Shown: positions 48,787-57,439, numbered from the stretch's first letter. The stretch: 64,000 nucleotides of DNA from an uncultured Prevotella sp. (GCA_946403845.1 CAMJBL010000001.1:1-64000); one strand, 5' to 3'. The notes: generated by a model not told the origin, from the letters alone. Translations and numbers: made by a program.

Positions 48787-51237
48787 ATGATCAAAAGAAT
48801 ATTTATATTTGTGTGTGTGGTCTGTGGCGTGACGATGGTGCAGGCCAGAGATCGACAGTGCTTCGATAAAAACTGGCGCTTTCTTTTGGGCGACTCCGTC
48901 ATCATGGCCAGGCCCGACTACGATGATAGCAAATGGCGCCTGCTCGACGTGCCTCACGACTGGGCTATCGAGGGTGATTTCTATGTTAGTAATCCCAGTG
49001 GCGCAGGTGGAGGAGCCCTCCCTGGCGGCATCGGCTGGTACCGCAAAAAGTTTACTGTAAACTGTAAACCGTCAACTGTAAACAATAAATACTTCATTGA
49101 GTTCGATGGTGTCTATATGAACTCCACTGTCTATGTGAATGGTCAGGAGGTGGGCTTTCGTCCTTACGGCTATTCGAGTTTTGAGTACGACATCACACCT
49201 TACGTGAAAGCGGGTGATAATGTGGTGGCTGTGAGAGTGAATAACTCCGACCAGCCCAATTCCCGCTGGTATAGTGGTTGTGGTATTTACCGTCACGTGT
49301 GGCTCACCAAGACCAATCCCGTTCACGTTGCCCATTGGGGTGTGAATGCCAGTAGCTGCGTTGTGAAGGGCAAGGGCCGGCTCAATATTGAAGTGACGCT
49401 CAATGGACAGGGTACTGTCGAGAATACACTCATCGACCCCAATGGCAAGGTCGTTGGCCGTTCAAAAGGCCTGAAATCCGTGATGACCATCGCCAAGCCG
49501 ATGCTCTGGTCGTGTGAGCAGCCTAATATATATAAGGTACGCACGCAAGTGAAAGTAGCTGGCAAAGTGGTCGATACCTACGAGACAACCACAGGCTTCC
49601 GTAGTTTTAAGTTTGATGCCAAGACGGGCTTCTGGCTTAATGGCAAGAACTTCAAGCTCAACGGTGTCTGCGAGCATCACGACTTCGGTTGTCTGGGTGC
49701 TGCCCTCAACGAGGATGCCCTCCACCGCAAGCTTCTGAAACTCAAGCAGATGGGTGTCAACTCCATCCGCAGCTCGCATAATCCCCCAGCTCCTGAGTTG
49801 CTGAATATGTGCGATACCATGGGACTCATCGTGATGGATGAATCGTTTGATATGTGGCGTCGCAAGAAGACCCAGAACGATTATGCCCGCTTCTTCGACG
49901 AGTGGCATGAGCGCGACCTCACCGACCTTGTGGTGCGCGACCGTAACCATCCCTGTATCCTCATGTGGTCGATAGGCAACGAGGTGCTCGAGCAGTGGTC
50001 GAGTAACGACAACGACCAGTTGACGCTCGAGCAGGCTAACCTCCTCCTGAATGCAGCCCGCGATGCCTCGACATTGGCCAAGGATGGCGAACTCAGCCCT
50101 AACTCCATACTGACGATTCATCTGGCTGATATCGTTAAGAAAAACGACCCCGCTGGGCGTCCTATCCTCGCGGGCTGTAATGAACCCTCGCCTAACAATC
50201 ACCTCTTCAAGAGCGGTGCCATCGATGTCATCGGCTTCAACTACCACCATCAGTGGGTGAAGGATGTGCCTAAGAACTTCCCAGGCAAGCCCTTCATCTT
50301 TTCTGAGAGTGTGTCGGCCCTGCAGACGCGTGGCTACTACAAGATGCCTTCCGACGAGATTACCTGGGCCCCGCAGGAGTGGTATCTGCCCTATACCGAC
50401 CCCTCGTATATGTGCTCTTCCTACGACAACTTCCATGCCTCGTGGAGTTCGACACATGAAGAGACCTGGGATGTGGTGAAGCATACGCCCTATGTCGGTG
50501 GACAGTATATCTGGACGGGTTGGGACTATATCGGTGAGCCTACGCCCTATGGCTTCCCTGCACGTTCCAGCTACTTTGGCATCATCGACCTGGCTGGCTT
50601 CCCCAAGGACAGCTATTATATGTACCAGAGCGAGTGGACCAATACCCCCGTGTTGCACCTCTTCCCCCATTGGAACTGGGTGCCGGGTGACGAGATTGAT
50701 ATGTGGTGTTACTATAACAATGCCGACGAGGTGGAACTCTTCATCAACGGCAAGAGTCAGGGTGTGCGTAGCAAGACGGCAGAGAATCCTGAGCACCGCT
50801 ACGATCGTCATAATATGAAGACGAGTCTGAATACCGAATATCACGTTGGTTGGCGCGTTATTTTCGATCCAGGCGAGGTGAAGGTTGTGGCGCGTAAGGA
50901 CGGCAAGGTTGTGGGTGAGCAGACCATCAAGACCGCTGGTCCTCCTGTCAGGATCCGCCTCTCGAAAGACTATCAGGGTAAGACAACTACCTTTATCACC
51001 GCCGAAGTGGTCGATAAGGATGGCAACCTCTGCCCTTGGGCTGAGGATCAGATTGCCTTCATCGGCGAAGGGACAGGCAGGATCTTAGGTACCGACAATG
51101 GTTGTCAGACCTCGATGGAACGTTTTACCTCACCCCAGCGCAAGGCCTTCTTCGGCAAATGCATGGTGGTGGTTACGGGCAAAGGCTCCATTACGGCTAA
51201 ATCGCCAACGCTCCAAGCTGACGTCATCGCGTTCTAA
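48787..51237 (+). CDS. GH2 family beta-galactosidase
   Basis: The 816-residue exported enzyme has a signal peptide (MIKRIFIFVCVVCGVTMVQA), a jelly-roll sugar-binding domain (about 25-190), an Ig-like domain, and the catalytic barrel with acid/base Glu399 in MWSIGNEV and nucleophile Glu507 in FIFSESVSA. C-terminal Ig-like domains follow. Beta-galactosidase is the usual activity of this subgroup and would remove galactose from xyloglucan side chains. In the loop after WYRKKFTV, a gtaaact repeat encodes NCKPSTVNNKY in place of the usual short turn. It is the last gene of the operon, followed by a hairpin terminator. Confidence 0.9.
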   Translation: MIKRIFIFVCVVCGVTMVQARDRQCFDKNWRFLLGDSVIMARPDYDDSKWRLLDVPHDWAIEGDFYVSNPSGAGGGALPGGIGWYRKKFTVNCKPSTVNNKYFIEFDGVYMNSTVYVNGQEVGFRPYGYSSFEYDITPYVKAGDNVVAVRVNNSDQPNSRWYSGCGIYRHVWLTKTNPVHVAHWGVNASSCVVKGKGRLNIEVTLNGQGTVENTLIDPNGKVVGRSKGLKSVMTIAKPMLWSCEQPNIYKVRTQVKVAGKVVDTYETTTGFRSFKFDAKTGFWLNGKNFKLNGVCEHHDFGCLGAALNEDALHRKLLKLKQMGVNSIRSSHNPPAPELLNMCDTMGLIVMDESFDMWRRKKTQNDYARFFDEWHERDLTDLVVRDRNHPCILMWSIGNEVLEQWSSNDNDQLTLEQANLLLNAARDASTLAKDGELSPNSILTIHLADIVKKNDPAGRPILAGCNEPSPNNHLFKSGAIDVIGFNYHHQWVKDVPKNFPGKPFIFSESVSALQTRGYYKMPSDEITWAPQEWYLPYTDPSYMCSSYDNFHASWSSTHEETWDVVKHTPYVGGQYIWTGWDYIGEPTPYGFPARSSYFGIIDLAGFPKDSYYMYQSEWTNTPVLHLFPHWNWVPGDEIDMWCYYNNADEVELFINGKSQGVRSKTAENPEHRYDRHNMKTSLNTEYHVGWRVIFDPGEVKVVARKDGKVVGEQTIKTAGPPVRIRLSKDYQGKTTTFITAEVVDKDGNLCPWAEDQIAFIGEGTGRILGTDNGCQTSMERFTSPQRKAFFGKCMVVVTGKGSITAKSPTLQADVIAF
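49053..49085. repeat. gtaaact repeat inside the GH2 gene
   Basis: Units actgtaa, actgtaa, accgtca, actgtaa, in frame. They encode TVNCKPSTVN in a loop of the sugar-binding domain. They share the word ctgtaaactgtaaaccgt with the array at 54595-54641. Confidence 0.85.
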
Positions 51238-51244
51238 ACAAAAT

Positions 51245-51272
51245 GAAGTCCTCGCCGAGTGGCGGGGACTTC
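51245..51272. terminator. Bidirectional hairpin terminator
   Basis: The stem gaagtcctcgcc pairs with ggcggggacttc (one G-T pair) around loop gagt and is followed by ttcttt. It lies between the convergent GH2 operon and MBL hydrolase gene. Confidence 0.83.
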
Positions 51273-51305
51273 TTCTTTAAAACGGGCTGCGAGACCAACT
51301 TTATT

Positions 51306-52040
51306 TTATTGGTAATCCCTGATGCGGACGTCGATACCACTGCCCGCCAGTTTCATGATAACCTGGGTGATGGGCGTCTGACTGTAATGATAGGGGAAGA
51401 GTACCTTCGGCTTGATCGTTTTCGCTGCCTTTACCAACTGGTCGACTGTCATTGTGAATGGCTGGTTGCAGGGCAGGAAGGCGATGTCGATATCCTTGAT
51501 GGCCTCCATCTCGGGGATGTCCTCTGTGTCGCCAGCAATATAGATGCGCAGACCGTCGAGCGTAAGGATATAACCATTGTCGCGACCCTTGGGATGATAC
51601 TGTGTACGGCCTTCCGTGTAGTTATAGGCGGGTACGGCCTCGATTTTGATATCGGGGGCATAGACGATGCTGTCGCCATTCTTCAGGGGAATGCTGTTGC
51701 GGAACATGTTATAGACGGCCATGTTCGAATAGATGCTGGTGGCAGGGGTGCGCACGCAGGTGATGGCCTCGCGGTCGAAATGATCCTTATGCTCATGGGT
51801 GATGAGGATGATGTTGGCCTTCGGGAACTGGTTGTAGTCGGTAGTGGGCTGTACTCCGAAGCCTACGGGGTCAATCTGGATCTCCGTGCCGTTGTAGTTG
51901 ATCTCGATACAGGCGTGCTTGATGCACGTGAACGTGACTTTCTTGCCGTTCTTGGTGGTAAACTCGTCGACTTTCTGAGCGGCCTGGCAGCAAGCGAATG
52001 TCATCACTGCTGCGACAATCAAAAACAATTGTTTCTTCAT
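51306..52040 (-). CDS. Exported MBL-fold metal-dependent hydrolase
   Basis: The 244-residue protein has a signal peptide (MKKQLFLIVAAVMTFACCQA, possibly a lipobox at the CC). The metallo-beta-lactamase motif THEHKDHFD follows (about residues 80-88), with IAGDTEDIPEM further on and a final His in LFPYHYSQTP. The short form resembles the UlaG/UPF0173-like branch of the fold. The substrate is unknown; it is not a beta-lactamase by any visible feature. It lies 27 bases downstream of the TPR histidine kinase and shares its operon. Confidence 0.87.
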   Translation of the reverse strand: MKKQLFLIVAAVMTFACCQAAQKVDEFTTKNGKKVTFTCIKHACIEINYNGTEIQIDPVGFGVQPTTDYNQFPKANIILITHEHKDHFDREAITCVRTPATSIYSNMAVYNMFRNSIPLKNGDSIVYAPDIKIEAVPAYNYTEGRTQYHPKGRDNGYILTLDGLRIYIAGDTEDIPEMEAIKDIDIAFLPCNQPFTMTVDQLVKAAKTIKPKVLFPYHYSQTPITQVIMKLAGSGIDVRIRDYQ

Positions 52041-52067
52041 ATAAATGGTTGTCTGTTTAATTGATGA

Positions 52068-53816
52068 TTATCTGTTTAGTTTGACGACGAAACGGGCACC
52101 CTGCTTGTAACTCGTGTCGAGAATGACGCTACCTTCAAGACGGTTGACAATCATACGGCAGAGTGGCAGGCCAAGGCCTAATCCCTCCTTGAACGCGTCG
52201 AGCTTGACAAAGCGGTCGAAGATGGTTTCGGCCTCTTTCTCGGGGATTCCAGTACCCGTATCCTCCACCACGAGTGTCACCTGTTCGTCGTCAGCACTCG
52301 TCTTCAGGATAATGGCCCCTTCCTTGGTGTATTTGACGGCATTGTCGAACAGCAGGGTGATGACACGCTTGAGCATCGCCTCGTTGGTCATCAGGCAGAA
52401 GTCGTCGCTGAGCTCGCTTTCAAACTTTAGCTTGATAGCTTTGTTGACCTTGTATTCATTCTCCTGCAGGAAGTCGCGGATCAGGTCGTTCACCTCGATG
52501 TTATCATCCTTGGCCACCTTATCAGGGGTGTTCTCGTTGAGCGAGAGTTCGAGTATTTCGTCGATGAGCGACGTGATGAGCTGGGTGTTCTTCTGCATCA
52601 TCCTGGCGATATTGGCGCGCTCTTCGGGGCCTGCCACGAGTTCAGGGTCGGCGATGACCTGCGCGAAGCCGCTGATGATGTTGAGTGGGGTGCGCACCTC
52701 ATGGGTGACGTTGCGGATGAAAGCCGATTTCGCCTTGTCCGATTCGAGGGCGTGGTCGTAGGCTCTCTTCAGTTGCTTCATGTGGCGCCTACGTGAAAAG
52801 ACAATATACGACAGGAGGGATGCCAGTATACCTAACAAGAGGATTCCGATGCTGAGAGCAATGATGCGGTTGCGAGCGGATTTGCGCTCTACCTCCTGAA
52901 GGGTGAGCTGTTCGCGGACACCCGCCATGCTGTTGATCAGCACGACATTGGTGGTAGAGTCTCTGACTTCATAATCCTTGCGAAGTGCCTCGTAGGCCTC
53001 CTTCCATCTTCCTGCCATCTCATAGACCTTGGTGATAGCCTCACTGCCATCTTCGCCTAATTCTTCGTTTGCCAATGCAACGGCCTCGTCGGTCTTGCCC
53101 ATACAGGCCAGGTAATACACCTCTATGATGCGGCCGTGTACGGATGACTTGCCTTCTTCCACGCCCTTGCGATATTCCTTGTAACCCTCGAGGAACTTAT
53201 CGATGTCGCCACCGTTGAAATAGCTGAGCGTCTTGCGTGTTTCGATATCGAACACGCGCTCGGGTGAGTATTTTATTGCAATCTCCTTGGCTTTCTCCAA
53301 GAGTCGCTGCGCTTCTTCAGGGTCGTCGCCAAGCTCTACGTTGACGAGGTTCATATAGATGGGAGGCATGCTCTCATAGTATCCATATTTCTCCATCTGG
53401 TCGATAACAAAGTAGAAATTGCGCTTGGCTGCGGCCTTGTTGCCACAGTAGCGGTTCAGATGTCCAAGCATGTTATAGGCCATATACATCTCCTTGTCGA
53501 GTTTCTTCTCGCGCAGTTCCATGGAGAGGTTACGGCCCATGACGTAGGCCTCGTAGATGTTCTGACGGTTCAGTTGGAAGACGATCTCGTTGCATCGCTG
53601 GGTATAGTAGGCATGTAGGTCGTTCTTCTCCAACAGATAGTTTTCCAGTTTTTTTACGGCAGGGAAGAAGCGTGCGCTGTCGGCCTCGTTGAAAGCGTGA
53701 TGCATGGAATCCCTCAGAGCCAAATACTCTGGGGACTGCTTGTAATCGTCAGCAGCCTTTGCTTGACCTGTCGAAAGTAGCATGGTCAGCGCCAAAAGGA
53801 TGATTTTCGTTCCCAT
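52068..53816 (-). CDS. Sensor histidine kinase with periplasmic TPR domain
   Basis: The 582-residue protein has a signal peptide (MGTKIILLALTMLLSTGQAKA) and a TPR-like helical periplasmic sensor (about residues 30-310). A membrane helix follows (about 318-340), then HisKA with the phospho-acceptor His in NVTHEVRTPLNIISGF (about residue 372) and a HATPase with LFDNAVKYTKEG, DTGTGIPEKE and GLGLGLPLCR. No receiver domain is present and no response regulator gene is adjacent. The signal is unknown. The MBL hydrolase gene is 27 bases downstream. The promoter at 53844-53874 faces the trmO promoter. Confidence 0.92.
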   Translation of the reverse strand: MGTKIILLALTMLLSTGQAKAADDYKQSPEYLALRDSMHHAFNEADSARFFPAVKKLENYLLEKNDLHAYYTQRCNEIVFQLNRQNIYEAYVMGRNLSMELREKKLDKEMYMAYNMLGHLNRYCGNKAAAKRNFYFVIDQMEKYGYYESMPPIYMNLVNVELGDDPEEAQRLLEKAKEIAIKYSPERVFDIETRKTLSYFNGGDIDKFLEGYKEYRKGVEEGKSSVHGRIIEVYYLACMGKTDEAVALANEELGEDGSEAITKVYEMAGRWKEAYEALRKDYEVRDSTTNVVLINSMAGVREQLTLQEVERKSARNRIIALSIGILLLGILASLLSYIVFSRRRHMKQLKRAYDHALESDKAKSAFIRNVTHEVRTPLNIISGFAQVIADPELVAGPEERANIARMMQKNTQLITSLIDEILELSLNENTPDKVAKDDNIEVNDLIRDFLQENEYKVNKAIKLKFESELSDDFCLMTNEAMLKRVITLLFDNAVKYTKEGAIILKTSADDEQVTLVVEDTGTGIPEKEAETIFDRFVKLDAFKEGLGLGLPLCRMIVNRLEGSVILDTSYKQGARFVVKLNR

Positions 53817-53843
53817 TGTGGTGGTTTAGATGTTATTCTGTGG

Positions 53844-53874
53844 CAAAGATAAGAAAAAAATCTGATACCACAAA
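53844..53874 (-). promoter_or_regulatory. Promoter of the TPR histidine kinase gene
   Basis: Minus-strand TTTG (53871-53874), 19 bp, TATCTTTG (53844-53851). Confidence 0.77.
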
Positions 53875-53892
53875 AATAAAATAGGAAAAATT

Positions 53893-53923
53893 TTTGTTCG
53901 TTGGGAATAATCTGCTATCTTTG
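53893..53923 (+). promoter_or_regulatory. Promoter of trmO
   Basis: TTTG (53893-53896), 19 bp, TATCTTTG (53916-53923). The ATG at 53929 begins 6 bases past the last G, which places the predicted transcription start at or next to the start codon. Confidence 0.78.
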
Positions 53924-53928
53924 CACCC

Positions 53929-54603
53929 ATGGAGATTGAACCGATAGCCCATTTCCGTTCACCGTTGAAGTCGAAATTCGGCATTCCGCGCCAGAGCGGC
54001 CTTGCTGAAAACCTCACGGGCAGCATTGTCTTCGAACCGCCTTATCGCCATATGGAGGCGTTTCGGGGTATTGCGGATTTCGACTATTTGTGGCTGATCT
54101 GGGAGTTCTCTGAAAATAGAGGTGAGGGGAATCTGACGGTGAGGCCACCAAGACTGGGCGGTAATACGCGTATGGGCGTGTTTGCCACAAGGTCGCCGTT
54201 TAGACCTAACAGCCTTGGCCTTTCGTGTGTGCGCTTCGATCATTTGGAGGAAGATCCGAAGCTGGGCCCCGTGATTTATGTGAAGGGTGCCGACCTGATG
54301 GACGGTACACCCATCTACGACATTAAGCCCTACGTGGTTTATGCCGATAGTCATCCGGAGGCAAAGAGCGGATTCGTGGATCACACAGCATGGAAAAAGC
54401 TAATGGTGGAGATTCCTGAACATCTGGCAAAACTGTTCTCTGCGGAAGATCTGGAAACCTTACGTCAGACGCTATCCCTGGACCCGCGACCTTCCTATCA
54501 CGACGATTCCCAACGCATCTATGGCATGCCCTTTGGCGACTATGACGTCCGCTTCCGTGTGGAAGAAGATACAGTCACAGTCGTCGAATGTAATCAACTG
54601 TAA
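53929..54603 (+). CDS. trmO: tRNA (adenine-N6)-methyltransferase TrmO (TsaA family)
   Basis: The 224-residue protein has the TsaA/TrmO N-terminal beta-barrel: IAHFRSPLKSKFGIPRQSG, then FDYLWLIWEFSEN, RMGVFATRSPFRPNSLGLS and the C-terminal YDIKPYV. TrmO methylates threonylcarbamoyl-adenosine 37 of tRNAs using SAM. The C-terminal extension (about residues 150-224) is the usual second domain of the bacterial form. The promoter sits so close to the ATG that the mRNA may be leaderless. The stop codon lies within a gtaaact repeat that fills the gap to the convergent AGCS gene. Confidence 0.92.
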   Translation: MEIEPIAHFRSPLKSKFGIPRQSGLAENLTGSIVFEPPYRHMEAFRGIADFDYLWLIWEFSENRGEGNLTVRPPRLGGNTRMGVFATRSPFRPNSLGLSCVRFDHLEEDPKLGPVIYVKGADLMDGTPIYDIKPYVVYADSHPEAKSGFVDHTAWKKLMVEIPEHLAKLFSAEDLETLRQTLSLDPRPSYHDDSQRIYGMPFGDYDVRFRVEEDTVTVVECNQL

Positions 54604-54641
54604 ACTGTAAACCGTAAACTATAAACTGTAAACTATAAACT
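54595..54641. repeat. gtaaact heptamer array over the trmO stop
   Basis: Six to seven 7-base units (aactgta, aactgta, aaccgta, aactata, aactgta, aactata, aac). They include the trmO TAA (54601-54603) and run to the end of the convergent AGCS gene (last codons at 54633-54641). Confidence 0.9.
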
Positions 54642-56000
54642 CTCCCCCTCTTCCATCTCCATGTCGAGTTGTCCCTGCCAGAGGTATTTCCTGGTTTCGT
54701 GGACGATAATACCACTCAGACACAACAGGGAGATCAGGTTGGGAATGGCCATCAGGGCATTCATGCAGTCGGCTAGGTTCCAGACAATCGCCAGGTTGAC
54801 GATGCTGCCAATAAAGACAGCGGCAATATAGATCACGCGATAGACCATCACCCATTTCTTGCCTTTCAGGTATTCCACAGCCCTTTCGCCATAGTAACAC
54901 CAGCCCAGGATGGTGGAGAAGGCGAAGGTGAGCAGTCCGAAGGTAAGCAGGGGTGTGCCGATGACGGGAATCTTCGAGAATGCCGCCTTTGTGAGGGTAG
55001 CCCCATTCTCGTAGCTGATGTCAGGGTAGGCGAGAACACTGCTCACAATCACCATGCCAGTGAGGGCACAGATCACCACGGTGTCCCAGAAGGTACCGCT
55101 TGACGATACCAATGCCTGACGTACGGGGTTGCGCGTCTGAGCCGCTGCTGCTACGATGGGTGCGGAACCCATTCCTGATTCGTTGGAGAACAAACCTCTG
55201 GCAATACCGAAGCGGGCAGCCATCATAACAGTGGTTCCCACGAAGCCGCCACCTGCTGCCTGAGGACTGAAGGCCGAGGCAACAATCAGTTTCAGGGCCG
55301 GCCACAGATAGTCGGCATTCAGACAGAGGATGACGATACAGCCGATGACGTAGAAGAAGGCCATGACGGGTACCAGCGTGCCACAGACGCGGGCAATGCT
55401 TTTCACACCTCCCAGGACGACAGCGCCCGTCAACAGACAGACAAAGGCGCCTGTGATGTAGGGTGAGATTTCGTAGGCCTCGAAGGTCAGCGTCGCAATG
55501 GCATTCGCCTGTACCGTGTTGCCGATGCCGAAGGAGGCACAGGCGGTGAAGATGGCAAACAATATGGCCAGCCATTTCCAGCCGAGTCCGCGTTCCAAGG
55601 CATACATGGGGCCTCCCAGCATCTTCCCGTCAGCCGTCTTCATACGGTATTTGATGGCTAATAGTCCCTCTGCATATTTCGTCGAGATACCAAACACACC
55701 CGTCAGCCAGCACCACAACACGGCACCTGGTCCGCCCAAGGCCACCGCAGTGGCCACGCCGATGATATTGCCTGTGCCGATGGTGGCAGCCAAAGCCGTC
55801 GCAAGCGATCGGAACTGCGATACATCGCCGCTGGCGTTCGGATCGCGCTTAACAGAAAGGTGTATTGCCGTGAAGATCTTCCGCTGCGGAAATCTCAGGA
55901 TGATGGTCAGATAGATATGTGTTCCTAATAATAATATGATCATCGGCCAGCCCCACAGCCAACCGCTTAACGTTTCAAGAATCTGATTGATGCCGTCCAT
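54633..56000 (-). CDS. Sodium:alanine symporter family (AGCS) transporter
   Basis: The 455-residue protein has about eleven membrane helices and AGCS signatures: ATALAATIGTGNIIGVATAV, GGPGAVLWCWLTGVFG, GGPMYALERGL and ESGMGSAPIVAAAAQT. It imports a small amino acid, most likely alanine or glycine, with Na+. It is 24 bases downstream of the second DUF4230 gene and probably shares its operon. Its last residues (MEEGESL) partly overlap a gtaaact repeat array. Confidence 0.93.
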   Translation of the reverse strand: MDGINQILETLSGWLWGWPMIILLLGTHIYLTIILRFPQRKIFTAIHLSVKRDPNASGDVSQFRSLATALAATIGTGNIIGVATAVALGGPGAVLWCWLTGVFGISTKYAEGLLAIKYRMKTADGKMLGGPMYALERGLGWKWLAILFAIFTACASFGIGNTVQANAIATLTFEAYEISPYITGAFVCLLTGAVVLGGVKSIARVCGTLVPVMAFFYVIGCIVILCLNADYLWPALKLIVASAFSPQAAGGGFVGTTVMMAARFGIARGLFSNESGMGSAPIVAAAAQTRNPVRQALVSSSGTFWDTVVICALTGMVIVSSVLAYPDISYENGATLTKAAFSKIPVIGTPLLTFGLLTFAFSTILGWCYYGERAVEYLKGKKWVMVYRVIYIAAVFIGSIVNLAIVWNLADCMNALMAIPNLISLLCLSGIIVHETRKYLWQGQLDMEMEEGESL

Positions 56001-56024
56001 TTTTATTTATATGTGGTATGCTTT

Positions 56025-56618
56025 TTATTTTCCGAACTTGATTTCTGTTTTCTGGTAGCCCATCGATCGCAGCAGTTTCCGGAAACTCTCGCGGGCATTC
56101 TCTTCTGCCGTGCGGAGGTTGGTGGGCGTCAGACAATGGGCTGTCATCTTGCGATAGGCCCGTTTGTAGAGCGCCTCACGGTCCTCTGCCTTCCACGTGC
56201 CGCTCTCGAAGAACGACTTGGTTCGGGCCTCGTCGATGAAGTCGCGGTCCAGGAGTCCTATCTTGGGCAGTGTCAGGACGAGCGTGTCGTTACGTTGCGT
56301 GATCCAGCCAGGCTCCACCTGTTTCATGTCCACGCCTAAGCGCAGGGTACCGTAATAGATGCGCACCAGCTGATCGTCGCTGAAAAGACGCTTGCGGGTG
56401 GTGTCGACGAGCTCCTCAGTGCTGATGCTCAGAAACTCCCATTCTCCCACGGCCTTGATGCTCTCGATCTGCGTGGGGGTGAGGCCGATGCTGTCGTCGG
56501 CACCCATCTCCAGACGGGCATCGCCTAACGAGCGGTAGAGCCATACGGCGATGAGGATAACCGCGATGATGGCTGCGGCCACGGCGATGCTTCGGATGTT
56601 TTCTATCGTTTTTCTCAT
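56025..56618 (-). CDS. DUF4230 membrane-anchored protein
   Basis: The 197-residue protein has an N-terminal membrane helix (about residues 10-28) and a DUF4230 domain: EWEFLSISTEELVDTTRKRL, IYYGTLRLGVDMKQVEPGWI, and LVLTLPKIGLLDRDFID. The function is unknown. It overlaps the next upstream gene, also DUF4230, by 4 bases. The two are tandem paralogues of the same family. Confidence 0.84.
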   Translation of the reverse strand: MRKTIENIRSIAVAAAIIAVILIAVWLYRSLGDARLEMGADDSIGLTPTQIESIKAVGEWEFLSISTEELVDTTRKRLFSDDQLVRIYYGTLRLGVDMKQVEPGWITQRNDTLVLTLPKIGLLDRDFIDEARTKSFFESGTWKAEDREALYKRAYRKMTAHCLTPTNLRTAEENARESFRKLLRSMGYQKTEIKFGK

Positions 56619-57277
56619 GGGATGATCTCTAACAGTTTCTTCAAGTCGCCCACACCGTATTGCTTGCGGAAGGCGATGGTGATGTTCTCCTCCTGATAGC
56701 CTAACTCCGTCAGCATGGGCACGAGGATGCGGGCGGAATTCTCGCGGGCAATCTCAAAGATGCCCAACTGCGGAATGCTCTGGATGATGGCAGCGCGCCC
56801 CTGCTGCTCGTAATTGGCCATCTCGGCATCGCTGAAATGGGCGCGGGCAAGGGCCACGTATTCACGAATTTCCTTCTGGTTGATCTTCGAACTGGTCATC
56901 ACCACCTTGGGCTCTGGCAGGAGAATCGTGATCTTGTCGCCTGAGCGCTCGATATTCTTCTCCGAGAACTGGCTGAAGTCGATGTACGCCTTGAGGGTGG
57001 CATCCATGGGGATGGCGATTTTCCGTTCGCCCAGGGGCACTTTGAAGTTGAAGTCTTTCTGCAACAGACTGCCTTTCAGGCGGATGACATCATCGTGGGT
57101 GACAATTTTGTGCACCTTCACCTCAGCCGTGTAGAGTCGTGAACATTTCTGTATCTGCGTAATCAGCATCGGCAGGGTGTCGGTAGCCTGATAAACACCA
57201 CCATCGTCAGCCTTCTCACCCTTGCAGGCCAAGAGTGTCAGCAGGAGTACGGGCCATATAAAAAGGATTCTTCTCAT
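56615..57277 (-). CDS. DUF4230 lipoprotein
   Basis: The 220-residue protein has a lipoprotein signal (MRRILFIWPVLLLTLLAC) and a DUF4230 domain (CSRLYTAEVKVHKIVTHDD, PLGERKIAIPMDATLKAYID, ITILLPEPKVVMTSSKI). It is probably anchored to a membrane in the periplasm. The start at 57277 is fixed by the lipobox; the longer frame to 57385 crosses the promoter module. It is translationally coupled to the second DUF4230 gene (ATGA overlap). The promoter is copy B of the 60-bp module. Confidence 0.85.
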   Translation of the reverse strand: MRRILFIWPVLLLTLLACKGEKADDGGVYQATDTLPMLITQIQKCSRLYTAEVKVHKIVTHDDVIRLKGSLLQKDFNFKVPLGERKIAIPMDATLKAYIDFSQFSEKNIERSGDKITILLPEPKVVMTSSKINQKEIREYVALARAHFSDAEMANYEQQGRAAIIQSIPQLGIFEIARENSARILVPMLTELGYQEENITIAFRKQYGVGDLKKLLEIIP

Positions 57278-57296
57278 GCGCGTTGGAAAATCACGG

Positions 57297-57356
57297 GCAA
57301 AGTTACGAAAAAAAAGTGAAAAGTGGAAAGTGAAACGTGAAAAAATTGCTGCCGCT
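57297..57356 (-). promoter_or_regulatory. 60-bp promoter module (copy B) of the DUF4230 operon
   Basis: Minus strand: AGCGGCAGCAA, TTCAC-ending 7-base units, a T-tract and CGTAACTTTGC. The -7 element is TAACTTTG (57298-57305). It is the same length as copy A at 26972-27031, with 7 mismatches in 60 bases. Confidence 0.78.
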
Positions 57357-57439
57357 ATTAAACTTTTTTGTCGTTTTAGTGTCAAATAGATAGTTGCAAA
57401 TCAAATAAACTATTGGAATTATTAAAAATTTTAAGTAAC

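Noticed and set aside
49462..50844. A 460-codon open frame on the minus strand opposite the GH2 gene
   Set aside because: It lies wholly antisense to a well-supported GH2 enzyme with catalytic residues. Its translation has no recognisable domain; it reflects codon bias of the real gene.
51306..52040. A beta-lactamase resistance gene
   Set aside because: The MBL fold is clear but the short UlaG-like layout and single HxHxDH site do not match known resistance enzymes.
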